Below, piece by piece: positions 1 to 12,700 of a stretch of 64,000 nt of DNA. Source of the DNA: Batillaria attramentaria (taxonomy: Eukaryota; Mollusca; Gastropoda; Batillariidae); the NCBI GenBank assembly GCA_018292915.2, contig JACVVK020000462.1, forward strand, positions 62,001 through 126,000, read 5' to 3'. The number at the start of each line of letters is the position of its first letter. Within the stretch, counting starts at the first letter, position 1. The translations under genes were made by a program, and so were the position numbers. Under the pieces are notes generated by a model. It was not told where the DNA came from. It saw only the letters and a list, made by a program, of their open reading frames with translations, and did not search any database.

Positions 1-131
1 AGACTGATCGTTGTGGGTAGCAATACAACTGAGGAGACTGATTATTGTGGGCAGCAGTACAACTGAGGAGACTGATCGTTGTGGGTAGCAATACAACTGA
101 GGAGACTGATCGTTGTGGGTAGCAATACAAC
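1..131. repeat. 34-bp tandem repeat, about 3.9 copies
   Basis: Unit begins AGACTGATCGTTGTGGGTAG and ends CAACTGAGG. Copies start at 1, 35, 69 and 103; the second copy carries several substitutions. The array is cut by the window edge, so its true length is unknown. No coding potential was seen. Confidence 0.9.
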
Positions 132-330
132 AGTCGTAGAATTTGAATGTTCCGGCGACTGCTCGCTCCGTTCGAAGTGTAAACAACATTATGCCGCATT
201 AAGAGCTGTACTACTCAACCGTGACAAGATATAGAGTATTTCGAGCGTACAGGCGCACTCACGAACATAAACTGACTTAGCAAAGATGGAATTAACCCGT
301 CAGTTTAAATATCGTGTGTCTCTCTTTCAG

Positions 331-445
331 ATCTCAGGGCTTTCCTTCACCCGACAAAGACTCGTTCCTGTGTGTTCATTTTAAGCCCATGGAAGACGAC
401 CCATTCTACGATTACGTTTTCTCGCGGCTCAACAGTCAGTACTAA
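331..445 (+). CDS. Candidate 3'-terminal exon of an unrecognised plus-strand gene
   Basis: A pyrimidine-rich acceptor (TCTCTCTTTCAG) ends at 330. From it an open frame reads SQGFPSPDKDSFLC, then VHFKPMEDDPFYDYVFSRL, and NSQY before TAA at 443-445. Composition looks protein-like, not repeat-derived. A weak donor (GTCAGT at 435-440) lies just before the stop. If it is used, the exon ends at 434 in a phase that joins the exon at 897 without a frame break. The family is not recognised. The exon could be an isolated false positive, because no upstream exon is visible in the 330 bases before it. Confidence 0.4.
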
Positions 446-896
446 CACAAACTGCTCCTACACACTTTTTAAACCGACCTTCAGTTGACCTCTTTGGAGG
501 GTTTAATTTGTCAGTGGCAGTACCAAACATCAGTTGTAAGCTTTCCTCTTCATCCTCATCTCCCCCCCCCCACCCCCCTCCCCACAACAACAAAATCAGT
601 CAGTAGCAGGTCAGAGAAAACCGCGGTGACCAAGCAGGATCAAGTAAGGCTTACAAACAATGCGGGGGGGGGGGGGGGGGGGGAGGAAGTGGTGTATATA
701 CACCATTGATTAAACAGGCTAAGTTAAGATGTTGGTCGGACCCAGAGAGAGAGGGAGAGAGAGAGAAAGAGCGGCAGACAGACAGACTGACAAACTATAT
801 TTTTCAAGGATGAGATAATGGACGCACAGGTCTGTCTAAGAGAGAGAGAGAGAGAGAGAGAGGGTTTGATCAAAGCGTTGTTTTGTCTTTATTCAG

Positions 897-1012
897 GTGG
901 AGTGATGATGGACGGAATGCTGAAAGTGATAGAGAAGGGGCGCCCGATCTTCATGCACCAGGACTGTGACTGGTTTGACAGTCCCGCCAGACCTGAGTTC
1001 CTCTATCGGTGA
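897..1012 (+). CDS. Candidate terminal exon of the same plus-strand gene
   Basis: The acceptor TTTATTCAG ends at 896. The frame then reads GVMMDGMLKVIEKGRPIF, MHQDCDWFDSPARPEFLYR and a TGA stop at 1010-1012. Joining 434 to 897 gives an in-frame FSRLNS-GVMMDG junction. It could therefore be the constitutive end of the protein, with 331-445 read through as an alternative end. The protein family is not recognised. The gene is convergent with the large minus-strand receptor gene ending at 3836. Confidence 0.4.
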
Positions 1013-1533
1013 CAAACTGAACCGTCGGTTGAGACTGAAGAGGGCATTAAGTGCAAGCCCGGCCGTCCGCGAACAGCATTCTCCGTTCACACTGCCAGTG
1101 TCCACAGAGGTTGCTGGCAAGTTACCACTGAAATGCGCTACAGCCTCTGTTCGCACGGAGAATGAGCCAGCAGAAACGGTGAACCATTCGTGTTATTGGA
1201 TTATACCGGTAGCATGTGCGCCAACCAACAACACCTCTGAGAGAAAGGACCACCGACCTCACTGTCTTGGCGGCAATGGTTGACGTGTGTGTGGGTGGGG
1301 TGGGGGGGGGGGGCAGCCCGGTGTTAACGCCCAAGCTGTATAATTCTACAGGACACTTCCCACTTAAAAGCTTGATGTACACCCTCTAGTGTAAGCCACA
1401 TGCAGACTAACGATTTCTTTATTTCTTTCCTCAGTGGAGTATTTCCAGCTTGGGAGTAAATCTGGTGTGTGAGGGTGGAGAGTATGTTATGATTGATGAA
1501 AGCGGACAAAAATACATTTTTTTTGCAACAAAG

Positions 1534-1604
1534 CAGTTTTCGCGAAAAAAGTCAATTTTGTTGTGAAAAAAACGGCACTTTTTCGCGAAAAACTGTTGTT
1601 GGGT

Positions 1605-1635
<31 letters not shown>

Positions 1636-1700
1636 GTGGCGAAAAAGCCACAATTTCCATTTTTCGCGAAACATTTGATAGCGATTTTTTCGTGAAAAAA
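1534..1700. repeat. Cluster of TTTTCGCGAAA palindromes
   Basis: Near-perfect palindromes centred on TCGCGA occur at about 1534-1550, 1578-1594 and 1660-1671, with a degenerate TTTTTTCGTGAAAAAA at about 1685-1700. They are separated by A/T-rich spacers and a 25-nt G-run. The apparent open frames here are low-complexity translation products. Confidence 0.7.
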
Positions 1701-2377
1701 GTTTTTCTTCAGAAAAAATGGACTTTTTATGGAATCGCCAATCATAGTATTTATGGCCTAGACTTGAGGGAGTACATCCAGCTTTAAGCGGGAAGTGCCT
1801 CAGAGTATATGGAGCTGGGCAGAAAATGCCACCTTACACCCTGCCTGCAAGAATAGCCATCTGGTCGTACATGGTGGAAGAAGAAAAGTAAAAAGAAGTA
1901 CACTAGGAAATACTGTCTGTGTATGTACATCATGTATGCAAGTTCTTGCACTTACGCATAACTGGACTTCACATACTGCGTAAGTATACAATATGGGATC
2001 GGCCATGATGACAAAAGCAGTGTGACAACTGAATCACTGAAGCGTTGGTCTAGTGCACAGCTGGAACTGGGATGTACATCTGTGACCCGTGCAGCAGGTT
2101 GAATTGTGACCTGTCCCCAGTGAGTTTGGTAAATTGAGGTGCGTCGCTGCAAGTGGCTAACCCTGGATGGGTTGTTACTGAAGACAGCTGAAGGAGCCGT
2201 TCAGTTTGCGTCACACTGCTGGGCAGATTGCCTTCGAGAAACCTATCGCGGGACATGCATGGCAACCTGACGTCCTCAACAAAACTTCCACTGACTTCAT
2301 TACGCTGAATTGAAAACTTTCTTAGTGTTGTTTCTTTAAACTGTAGATAATGCTCAGTACATGACACTATGTGGTGT

Positions 2378-2380
2378 GTA

Positions 2381-2440
<60 letters not shown>

Positions 2441-2462
2441 TGATCGAGAGAGAGAGAGAGAG
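2378..2462. repeat. (GT)n-(GA)n compound microsatellite
   Basis: An alternating GT tract passes directly into two GA tracts separated by a short GCGAGTGATC interruption. Confidence 0.9.
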
Positions 2463-3459
2463 ATTTGAATAAGCTATTAATGTATTATTTTAGAAACATT
2501 AACTTTTTATGTTTGTTTAGCTTGTGTGTCCATTGTTAAATCAGATGTAACTAGTAAGTACATGTAGAATGGACACCTACAGTAAACATTTTGACAGCAC
2601 TGCCAGTAATGAATTTTTACGCTTGCAAGATGTACTTATTGAAGTTTGTGTGTGTGTGTGTGTGTGTTCCATAGTGCGCAGCGTAGTACTAGCTGTAATC
2701 TTGTCAACATGTATTTAGAAGTGAACAGTGTGATCCTTAATTGTTATCTGCCGCAAACACTGAAGTGAACGTTAGCATTTTATAGGATGTGAACGAAATG
2801 ACCGTAGTCAAAATCTGTGTGAACATTATAAGTATTTCATGCACATGATGTCATGTAGATTGTGAATCCTTGCTATCATTGGTGTGACCATCAGTGTGAA
2901 TACATGTACTAGCATTGCATATATCCAAGGACGTGAAAAATGATTCTTGTCATAAGGGGTGAGTACAGATGTGATCATTCATTTATTACATATTTCACAT
3001 AAATTTTAAACATTAGGATTTTGTGTGACCGTTTCTGTTCTTTGTTTATTGTGAAGAAAGTTCCAGATATTTAGCAGGTGTGTATGTCTGTTCTTGTTTG
3101 TTTCAGATCTGGGCAAAGGAGCTATGCCTAGCTGAAACTTATTTGCAAAATTAGATGCACGAGGAAAAAAAGAAGAAGCTAAAACAAGCTCCCCCCCCCC
3201 CCCCTCAAAAAAAGAAAAAGCAACAATAACAAATAATGTTTGTCAAGATTTTGTTCACAGCTAGTTAACAAAGTGTCATGGTAAAATTTTGGCATAGCTC
3301 AGTGTGTTGAAAATAGCTCATGATATGACATCTTACATTTCTCCTGTCAGCCATTCTCAACAAAATTATAAACATATGCTACTGGTCCCTTATGAGTTGA
3401 AAGATATGCAGGATGATCTTCCATACAACAAACAACACAAGAGTCTTATGCATACATAT

Positions 3460-3469
3460 TTTATTTATT
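3460..3469 (-). promoter_or_regulatory. Candidate polyadenylation signals for the minus-strand gene
   Basis: Two overlapping AATAAA hexamers read on the minus strand, about 370 bases downstream of the stop codon at 3836. Further copies near 3045-3050 and 2978 are equally possible, so the true 3' end is open. Confidence 0.25.
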
Positions 3470-3835
3470 TTATACATTGTAACAGCATGGAATATAACTT
3501 ATCACAGGAAAATACCAAGAAACATGGTGAAAACTTTATCTGTCAAAATGAAGAAGAAAAAAAAAAAAAAACCAACTCGAACAAAAGAAAATAAAATTAC
3601 ATTGAATTGCACAATTTCAACAGTTTTGAAAATATAAGTATGATTGCACATTATAATATTAATGCATCATATAAAGCACACTTTGGTTTTTTTTTCACAT
3701 CAAATTTGATTAGCACAACAGGTTTTGCGGAGTCATGCAAACAGTTTGCAAACAGTTTTTGTTTAGTAATGAAAACTTGTCTAACGCTGCAGTTCTTTGG
3801 ATTTGTTGGTTTCTTTGGTAAAGTTGATGCTGTTA

Positions 3836-3886
3836 CTAGGCATCACTGTAGTTTGGATTATCGAAGGATCGTGAAGCGTCTATTGC
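3836..3886 (-). CDS. X70: C-terminal cytoplasmic tail with FDNPNY, stop codon
   Basis: Acceptor CTCTAG, phase 0. The exon encodes [16 protein letters not shown] and TAG (3836-3838). FDNPNY fits the [FY]xNPxY endocytosis signal bound by PTB-domain adaptors in LDL-receptor relatives. The upstream alternative AG, four bases earlier, would put a stop codon in frame, so the CTAG acceptor is preferred. Confidence 0.85.
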   Translation of the reverse strand, partial: AIDASRSFDNPNYSDA

Positions 3887-4094
3887 CTAGAGACTGGAGA
3901 CAAAACAGAACACAGATAACATGGATTAAACAGACAGGTAAAAGTATGTAAAAAGCAAAACTTTTCTGGTGGCAAACCAGTCACCTCATTGTTGCGTATG
4001 TATTCTCAGAACATGCTGAAATTGCTTTGATGTTTTTAAATTTCAGTGATTATACGTTTATCATTATGATGCACTGCAGTCAGGCCAAATGATC

Positions 4095-4144
<50 letters not shown>

Positions 4145-6642
4145 ACCTCTCCAGCGTCCTTCAATGATGGAGGCTCCAGCTCGCTCATGTGGAACTGCAG
4201 AACATAAAACAGAAACAATTACTTCTCTGTTACTTCAAGGAAGGCAGCAACAAAAAGGTCTGTTTCTGCTTCGTGTCCGATGGTCTTTATTTATCGGGCG
4301 AACTACAGACCCTTTTCACGGAGGTCGGGGGGAACAATATTAAAGAGGCAAGGTGATGTCAATATCTTGGCTTTATCTATGCCTTCTTCAGACATGCAGT
4401 CTACCCTACCCCCCCCCCCCCCTCTTAAAACAAAACAAAAAACAAAACAAAACAAAAAACCCAAAGTGAAAGAAACCCAAAACACCAAAACAAAAAACCC
4501 CAAAGACCCCCCCCCCCCCCCCACAAACAACCAAAACAACAAAACGAAACAAAAACAAAAAACAGAAAATACTGGCAGAAAAAACTAAGGGATATACAAA
4601 ATTCCACTGTGCAGTCACTTCCACTAACCCCTTCATAGGCAATTCAATTAAAGCACATGTTGCGCAAAACCGTCAATGTTGCAAAATAAAACAAGTGTGT
4701 GTGTGTGTGTGAAGCGCAACCAATCATAAATATGCCCGGTACTCACCTCCGATTCACCAGTTCCGTAGTCATAGATAGGGTTGGACAGACCAGCATCACC
4801 AGCTCCTCGTGCTCGTCGAGCGAACGGTGAACTTATATTGATGCCAGTGCTGTTGATGGGGCAAAGAAAAGAAAGACAAATGAGAGACTCTTGCTAGATA
4901 CTGCCTCACAAAACCTCACAAGCTGTTAAACTGTCTCTTAGCTCTCTGTTCTTAGTTTACTGTTGTCTGAGCAGACACAGAAATTTCCAAGATGAGGGAG
5001 AAACGAGGCAAACTCTTATCACTAGAATGGGATATACAGCTTTTCGGTCTTTTAGCAAGCTCTCGAATGGCTATACAGTGTATCTACCCTTGATTCAACA
5101 TGAACTAGGAAGACGGAAAATGAACGTACAACTTGTTCTTTCTGTAGAGGTAGAACAACGTGCCGACGACACCAGTAACCACCAGCAGACCAAGCACCAC
5201 GCCTACTGGGATCGCCCAGTCGTCTGTAACAACCAATTAATATCTGTGAGAAACAATTTGCACATACAAATAGGGTAAGAATAACAGCAGAAGCTTTTCT
5301 TTATTTGGTATGTCACTTTACACTGACTGGTGCAAAGTAAAGGGTTATTGTTCCCTTTCTAGAGTTGTCCTGCTCTATGCTAGGGATAGTAGTTCGTAGC
5401 GGGCATGGCAGAGGCTTTATGGTACACCAAGGTGTGGTACGGCAGCTTCTCCTCTGTGAATATACATGTACCTTTTATTGAAAAGTTCAAGGCTGGAGGC
5501 TGAAGCACTGAAAGCATGCCGCTAAGTGCTTCTTCACATGCACACCTCCACCCTGTTACTTACTTGGATGAGTGCAACATAGTTGTTTTCCATGCCACCA
5601 GCCACAGCCTACACTTTTTCAAAAGATGGAGACATGGGATGTTTAACATGCACACTAGGTATTCATGCATGCCTGTGTATACGTTACAAAAGTGAGACAG
5701 GCAGTACCAAAGACGAGTCAGCACATGATTCTGACTCAGTCTGGAGAGGAAAAAAAATCCCAACAAAATTCCTGCCCACTCAAAGAAACTTACTGTTGCT
5801 GCTGCTGCCTCCTTGTGGAGATGCCTTTCCAGGTTTGGATGTGACACTAGGTGTAGTGGTGGAGCCGGAGCTTGTACTTGGTGGTGTCTCACAGTAAAAC
5901 CCAGTGTAGCTGTGGATACATCTGGAACCAAACAGGACATCACATGTAGTTAACATGGCACACAGTGAAACCTTAACATTCATCCCAGTGGAAACACTGA
6001 GAGAGAGAGAGAGAGAACCAAAAGGTTCAGAACACGCTAAAAAGGCAAAAAACGTAACAAACCGAATGACAACATTTTTGGCCAAATAGCCCACCTTAAG
6101 GGCCATATAGCCCACCTTAAGGGCCATATTGTTAATGTTGTTGCCAAAGCTTGTATTACTTATTCAATACTCATAGCACTCTGGTCTAACAAGGACCATG
6201 CTACACAAACCCGCATGTCCACAACCAGCACTATGAGCATCTGCCTTCTCTGCATGTGATCTTCAGTGCGTATTTTGTCCTTTGTAATGCCTGCAGAAAT
6301 TACTGCGTTCCAAAAGACTACACAATAAAAAGAATGACTTACGAGCACTTGGGTCCTGTGCCGGGAACTGCCTTGCATGTACCACCATTCTGACAGAAAC
6401 TGGGAGGGCAAGCTGCAACGGTCCATGAATAAATACATAAACAGAACTACAATAACATGCAATGGTATAGTTTTTTTTCTCTCGCAGTTCATGTTTTTCT
6501 CCACGACAACCATGAAGCAGATAAACTTAACAGAAAGGTTCATTTACTGAAAGTGCTGACTGGAGTCAAGTCAGACTGTACATGAAAGGGAACATCCGGC
6601 CAAAACACAGAACACATCCTAAACCTACCCAATCATTTACTG

Positions 6643-6711
<69 letters not shown>

Positions 6712-9700
6712 GTTACACTCAGACTCACAGCATCTGCTGGGAGTCTCATCGCTCCTGTCGGCACAATTGCTGACTCCATCACAGAGCTGCATCTTCTCGA
6801 AGCAACTTGTCCGGTCCGAGCACTGTATCTGGTTCACTGTGCATGTCGGGGTCGGCGGTTTCACAGTTTGTGGCGTTGTGGGCCGCTGCGTTTGACCTCT
6901 AGGTGTCGTCTGCCCTGCTGGAGTTGTTGGTGCTGGCGTGGTTGACGGTGTCGGTGGTGGTGTCGGAGCTGGGAGTGTGCTGGCACTGATATGACAATCA
7001 GGTGAGAAGGTAAGGTCGTCGATAGAGATGACTGCATTAGCCGTGCTGAGGTAGCCCTCGATGATAACCTGGAATGGCTTGTCAATGCTGAGAGGCGTCG
7101 ATGCCTGAAGCCATTCGGGTCCTTGCTGCTCTCCGCTGGTCCAGATTTGTCCGTCGGCCGGCCCAGCATTGTGGGTGCGGTACAGAATGCTCAGTCTATG
7201 CATGCTGCTGCCGTAGATGTAGAAGAACATCTTCATCTGGCAACTGGAGCCGGCTGACGCCGCAAGCGGTCTCGACACCAGCCAGGCTGTGTCACCAGGG
7301 TTATATGACTCGACGTACATGAAGTGTCCAGACGATAGCCCCGTCGTGTGATCCGTTGTCGGCAGGCCAGCAATACCAGCACTGCTGCTGCCTGCGGTCC
7401 TCTGCCAGTCGACTTTATCGTCTACGGTGTTCACTCCCTGCTTGAAACCTCCGAGACTGCTGCTTTCAAAGTCGTATTTTTGGTACGCGGTGCAGCTGGG
7501 ATCCGTCTCGTCTGACAGGTCGCTGCCTCCACAGTCATGGGCTGCATCACACTTCTTGCTGGCATCGATGCACCTCTTGTTCGCACAGTGGAATTTGCTG
7601 GCAGTACAGCCTGATGTACAAATGTCAGGATCATTTAAAACAACATGAGGATTTGTTAACTACAAGTGCATGGCAGGACAATTTGGTTAGTAAATTTGCT
7701 GCTTTGGTATTTATTTTTGAGGGTGGGGTGGGTGTTGTGTGTGTGTGTGTGTGGGGGGGGGGGGGGGTGGGGGGTGGAGGGAGGGGGTTTTATGGAGTCT
7801 AAGTAGATTTTATCTACAAATGTTTTGTTTCCTTAGCTGAAGGAATCACAGACCCAAAGGCTAAAGCATGTTTTCAAAATAATATTTTAGAAATTGCAAT
7901 TAAGAAAAACAACAACAAAAATCCCCCCCCCCCCCAAAAAAAAAAAAAAACCCAAAAAACCCCAGAAACAAAACACAACAACAAAAAAAACCTGACTGTG
8001 ATGTCACCTACTGCTAAAATGTTTGTAAGTGTGTGCATGAGTAACATGGGACGTTTTGTGAATTAATGCATCATTAGTGTACCTCTGTGCCCACTGTTTG
8101 GGTGTATAATTCATGTATGTATGCATCTATGTTTGTAAAGTGACATCAATTTTTATTGCTATTGTAAGGCACCCTGACCTCCGTCTGGAGGTAGGGTGCC
8201 AAAGAAATCCACTCTATTAGTAGAAGTAGTAGTAGTAGCGGCAGTATGACCTACCGCAGTTTGCTTCATCTCCAACACTGGTACAGTCTACATTTCCGTC
8301 ACAGACAGCCGAGCGAGGGATGCACTTAGTCTCTCCTGGACACTGGAACTGTGCTGACGTGCATGTTGGCGCGGGGGTGACAGGGCCTGACTGTGAGGGC
8401 AGCGGTGGGAGAGGGTTTGAACCTTGAGCGTACACGCAGCCTGGTGTGTAGGAGATGTCGTCGATGGCGATGCCGTACATGCTGCCTGCGAAGACACCTG
8501 AGAATGACAAAAGGCAAATTGTGATTTTTTTTTCTCGTCTTCTGCTGCAGGCTCTTACATCAAGGGACTAACTTTCAGTCTAAACACCAGACACACTATA
8601 CTAAAGTATATGATGAGCACAACAGAAATGTCCTTCATCAATAAATCACAGGTGCAGATATATTCAGTGGTGTATAACATTCTCCCATACACAATTAACG
8701 AATGAACAGAAACTCTACAACAGCAACAAAAAAAAGCTTTTTAAGCCCAGCCCCCTCCCCCCCTACTCAACCCCACAAAAACGATAAGAAAAAGAAAACA
8801 AAAAAGAAAGAAAGCATATGCTTTTGAAGATCCAGTGAACCATTCTAGTAACACAAACACCTTCAAAGATAGCAGAGCATGCTTTTCTTTCCATTTATAC
8901 AATTCATGAGCTGCTGAAGAATCAATACACAACCATAGAACAAAAACAAACCTTCAAAGATGAGCTGGAAGGGTTGCGAGACAGAGACCGGGACATCGGC
9001 TCGCTGCCAGACCGCTCCACGGCTGCCCGCGTCGGTCCAGAGCTGCATGTCCGCAGGGCCACTGCTGTGGGTTCGGTACTTGATGTTCAGCTGGTGGTTG
9101 CTGTTGCCGTAGATGTAGTAGAAGAAGCGCACGGAGCATCCCGGGTCGCCAGTGACACCTTGGAATGGTTTAGACAGGAGCCAGGCTTTATCGCCCGTCT
9201 GTGCCGTGCTTTGTCCCTGCCACATGTAGATGTAATGCCCTGCCCCAGTGCCTGTGGTGTGGTCCATGGTGGGGAGTCCGGCCGGTCCCGTCTGCTGGTA
9301 CATCTGCCAGTTCTGCTGGTCGTCGGTGCCGTCCACACCTTGGATGAAATCGCCAAATTCTCCGCTCTCGAAGTCAAACTTCATGTACTGGCTGCACATG
9401 TTCGGGGAGTTCTCATCAGACTGGTCACCGCAGTCGTCAACCAGGTCGCAGGTGCGGGACTGATCGATGCAAGCGTTGTTGTTACAGTGGAAACGTCCGG
9501 CACAGTCCGAGCGGGGAAGCGGCAGTTCGCAGTTGGAGTAGACGATGTTGTCAACGGCGATGGAGCCTGCCATGTTGGGGACATTGTCATGGGAGAACTG
9601 CATGGTGAACGGGTTTCTCCTGCGGCCGATGCTGACGGTCATCGTCTTCCAGTCATTGGTGGTTGTCCCTACCGACTGCCAGACCACATTACTGGTGGTG

Positions 9701-12700
9701 TCTGTCACAAGCGACAGGGCAAGCTGACCGGGTGCGGTCCTAGCAACGTAATAGGAGAACTGCATCACACACTTGGCGCTGGAGGAGCTGAATTCTGGGC
9801 TGGAGATCAGGTCAGTTTGCCCGTTGGAGGTGGGGTTCTGCATGTCACTCAGGTACAAGAAATATCCGTTTGTGTCTCCGTCCGCATCCCGTACTGGTGG
9901 AGACATGCTATTTATCACGTCGATGGCCCTAGAGCGTGTCCAGTCCTCTGAATCAGGCACCTTTTCAAGCCAGCCACAGAAGTCGGTGGAGAAAGTGCAC
10001 AGCCCGATGGTGTGGCAAGGGGTTTCATCACTGCTGTCTAGGCAGTCTGTGGTGAAGTCGCAGCGCTTGTTGCCTGCGATGCAAACGCCGGTGCCAACAC
10101 ACTGGAACTGGTCGCTGCTTGCACAGGGTGTGAAGGTTACTGCTGGGGTTCCTGACCCGCTTGTCTGGGCGGTGTTTGCTGTCGTGGGCGGGGGAGTTGG
10201 TGAGCCCATGTTACATCCTGGTGTGAAGGAAACGTCATCGATGGCGATGTCGCTCATGTGTCCTACGCCGATCACTCCTTCAAAAATGACCATGAATGGA
10301 TAAATTGAGTCGAAAGTCACCTGTCCTTGCAACCAGCGATCTCCGTGGTCCAGGAAGACAGATTCGTACTTGATGACGTTGCCTGCCGTGTCGTTACTGT
10401 AAATGTTGATTCCGCCTGCGTGTGATCCGTACATGTGGTACCAGTATCTCATCGTGCATTCACCGGTCGGCGCTGGGAGAGGGTAACCGAGTCGGGCTAT
10501 GTCATTTCGCACACGAGGTGGTGATGATTCAATGTACATGTAGTACCCTGTGGCGGAGTCTGTCGTGTGGTCTCGGGTTGGCCCCGTCCCAGCAGTGGCT
10601 GTGGGTCCCTGGTGGCGCGTCCAGTCGAAATTGTCGTTGGGCAGCTGTACGAAGCCGTCAAGCCCTTGCTCAAAGTCAATCCTCTTGTACTTGTAACACT
10701 GGTAGGGGGATTCGTCGGACCCATCACAGCAGTCCGCGTTGAGGTCGCAGACCTGCTCCATGGTGATGCACTGCCCGTCGCCACACTGGAAGTGAGTGGA
10801 CGTGTCGCAGGACGGCGGAATGTACGATGGGCGCAGGCCGCAGTTTATGAAAGACCAATCGTCGACGGCAACATAACCGTTCCTGTAGCCCTGCATGTCA
10901 AACACCAGCTGAAACTCGGAGGTGCACGGCGGCAATGATACAGTGGCATTGTGCCAGACATCCACATTGGGGTTGGAGGATGGAATCGTCCACAACTGCT
11001 TGTCCTGCTCCCCGGCTCTGAGGAAGAGGGAGAAGTGGCTGATGCCATATCCGTTGTACATGTACCAGAATCTGAAGGTGCAGGTCGGCCCTCCGGAAGA
11101 AAAGATGGGTGACACCAGACGTGAGGTCGCCAGGTGGTACTGAGTTAGTGGCATGGTAACCATGGCGAAATGTCCACTTGACGTGCCAGGGTAGTGGTCG
11201 ACGTAAGGTGGGCTAGACCCACTTGGACTCGTCAGATTCCAGCTGGCGGCGTTGCCGATGCGCTGATTGGCCCAGTAGCACAGATTGCCAGATTCATACT
11301 GGCAGAACTGTGGACAGCCGTTCTCGTCAGAGCCATCTCCACAGTCGGATATGAAGTTGCAGATGAGGGAGGTGGAGCGGCAAGTTCCTCCACACAAGAA
11401 CTGGTTCGCTGTACACGTACCGCTGCCCGTTGGCAAGGCAACAGGAAGGGCCTGCGCAGCAGCCAGTTTGCAACCTGGGGTGAAGGAGATGTCGTCCAGG
11501 CCAATGTCTCCGTGGTAGCTTGTACCGGTGACACCTTCGATCACCACACGGAAGCTGCGGGTGGTTATGAGGTTCACCATACTCTTGCGCCATTCATCGC
11601 CTTGCTGACCCCGTAAGGACAGCACCAGACTCTTCAGGCCCGTCTCCGACGTCTCGACGTAGACATTCAGAGCGTTGACGTCATGGCCGAGCATGTGGGT
11701 GTAGAAACGCATGGTGCAGATCCCTTCTCCCGCTGGCTGGAACACAGGACTCTTGATCCTGGCCGTGTCATTGGGTTTTCTGTTTGAGCTCTCGATGAAG
11801 ATGTATGTGCCGGTCTCGTTGCCGTAAGTGTGATCTCTATCAGGTCCGGTGCCAACTGTGGTAGTTTCACCCTGCTGTCGCTGCCAGTCGAACACATCTG
11901 TCTCATCCTGAATCCAGTCACACCAATCTGTTTCAAAATTGCAGCTGGTGTATGCCTGGCAGTTCTGCTCATCAGAAGCATCCCCGCAGTCGTCAGTCAG
12001 GTCGCAGAGCGTGGTCTGGTCCACACAGATGCCGTTGTTGCAGTGGAACTGGTTAGGCGCGCAGCTCGTCTCGCTCGCTCCCACGGCACAGTTGTTGAAG
12101 GTGATGTCGTCAATAGCCGTGTCACCCACATGGTCAAGGTTGATGACCTCGAACACAAGCTGATAGCCGGGTATGCGGGCTCCCAAGCTTGCCGTTGTCA
12201 TGTTCCATGTTGAGCCAATGGCTGTGACCATTTGCCAGATTTGAATTCGCTGCGTGCCAGTCGGGCTCGTTCCAGGAGGCACCAGCAAAAGTCTGAGAAA
12301 AACAAAAACAGGAACAAATTCAGCTTTCACAATACAATACAATACAATACAATACAATACAATACAGACATCTTTATTGTCCAGTAGTAACCAGAAAATT
12401 GTCTTTGGCACAAAGCTTGGCCTCAAAGAGATGTATTTACTTTGCCTCTTGCAAATTAATGCTGCTGGTATCAAGCACAACTAGAAAACACATACATGTA
12501 CACAATACTAAAATAACATGGCATTTACTGACAAATCCTAGCCTTCTAATTTGGTGACTACTGGCAAAGTGAAAGGAAGACAAAACAAAAGACGTGGACC
12601 GTGGACAGCAATGGGAGCATGTACAGTAATGCAAAGTACAGATATGTCTCCCCAGTGAAAAAATACATGGATTTACCCACCAACATTCCATACAATCCCC

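Larger units (their letters stand above)
1013..3835. other. Intergenic or convergent 3'UTR region
   Basis: No credible exon was found on either strand. The stretch holds G-runs (about 1300 and 1612-1636), the CGCG palindrome cluster near 1534-1700, GT/GA microsatellites near 2378-2462 and 2648-2668, a C-run near 3190, and AT-rich sequence from 2700 on. It probably includes the 3'UTRs of both converging genes, but no transcript end can be fixed from sequence alone. Confidence 0.6.

Noticed and set aside
8974..9951. 325-residue open frame on the plus strand opposite X62
   Set aside because: Antisense shadow of the MAM/LDLa coding strand. Frames like this arise because the sense codon pattern leaves few antisense stops; the motifs are on the minus strand.
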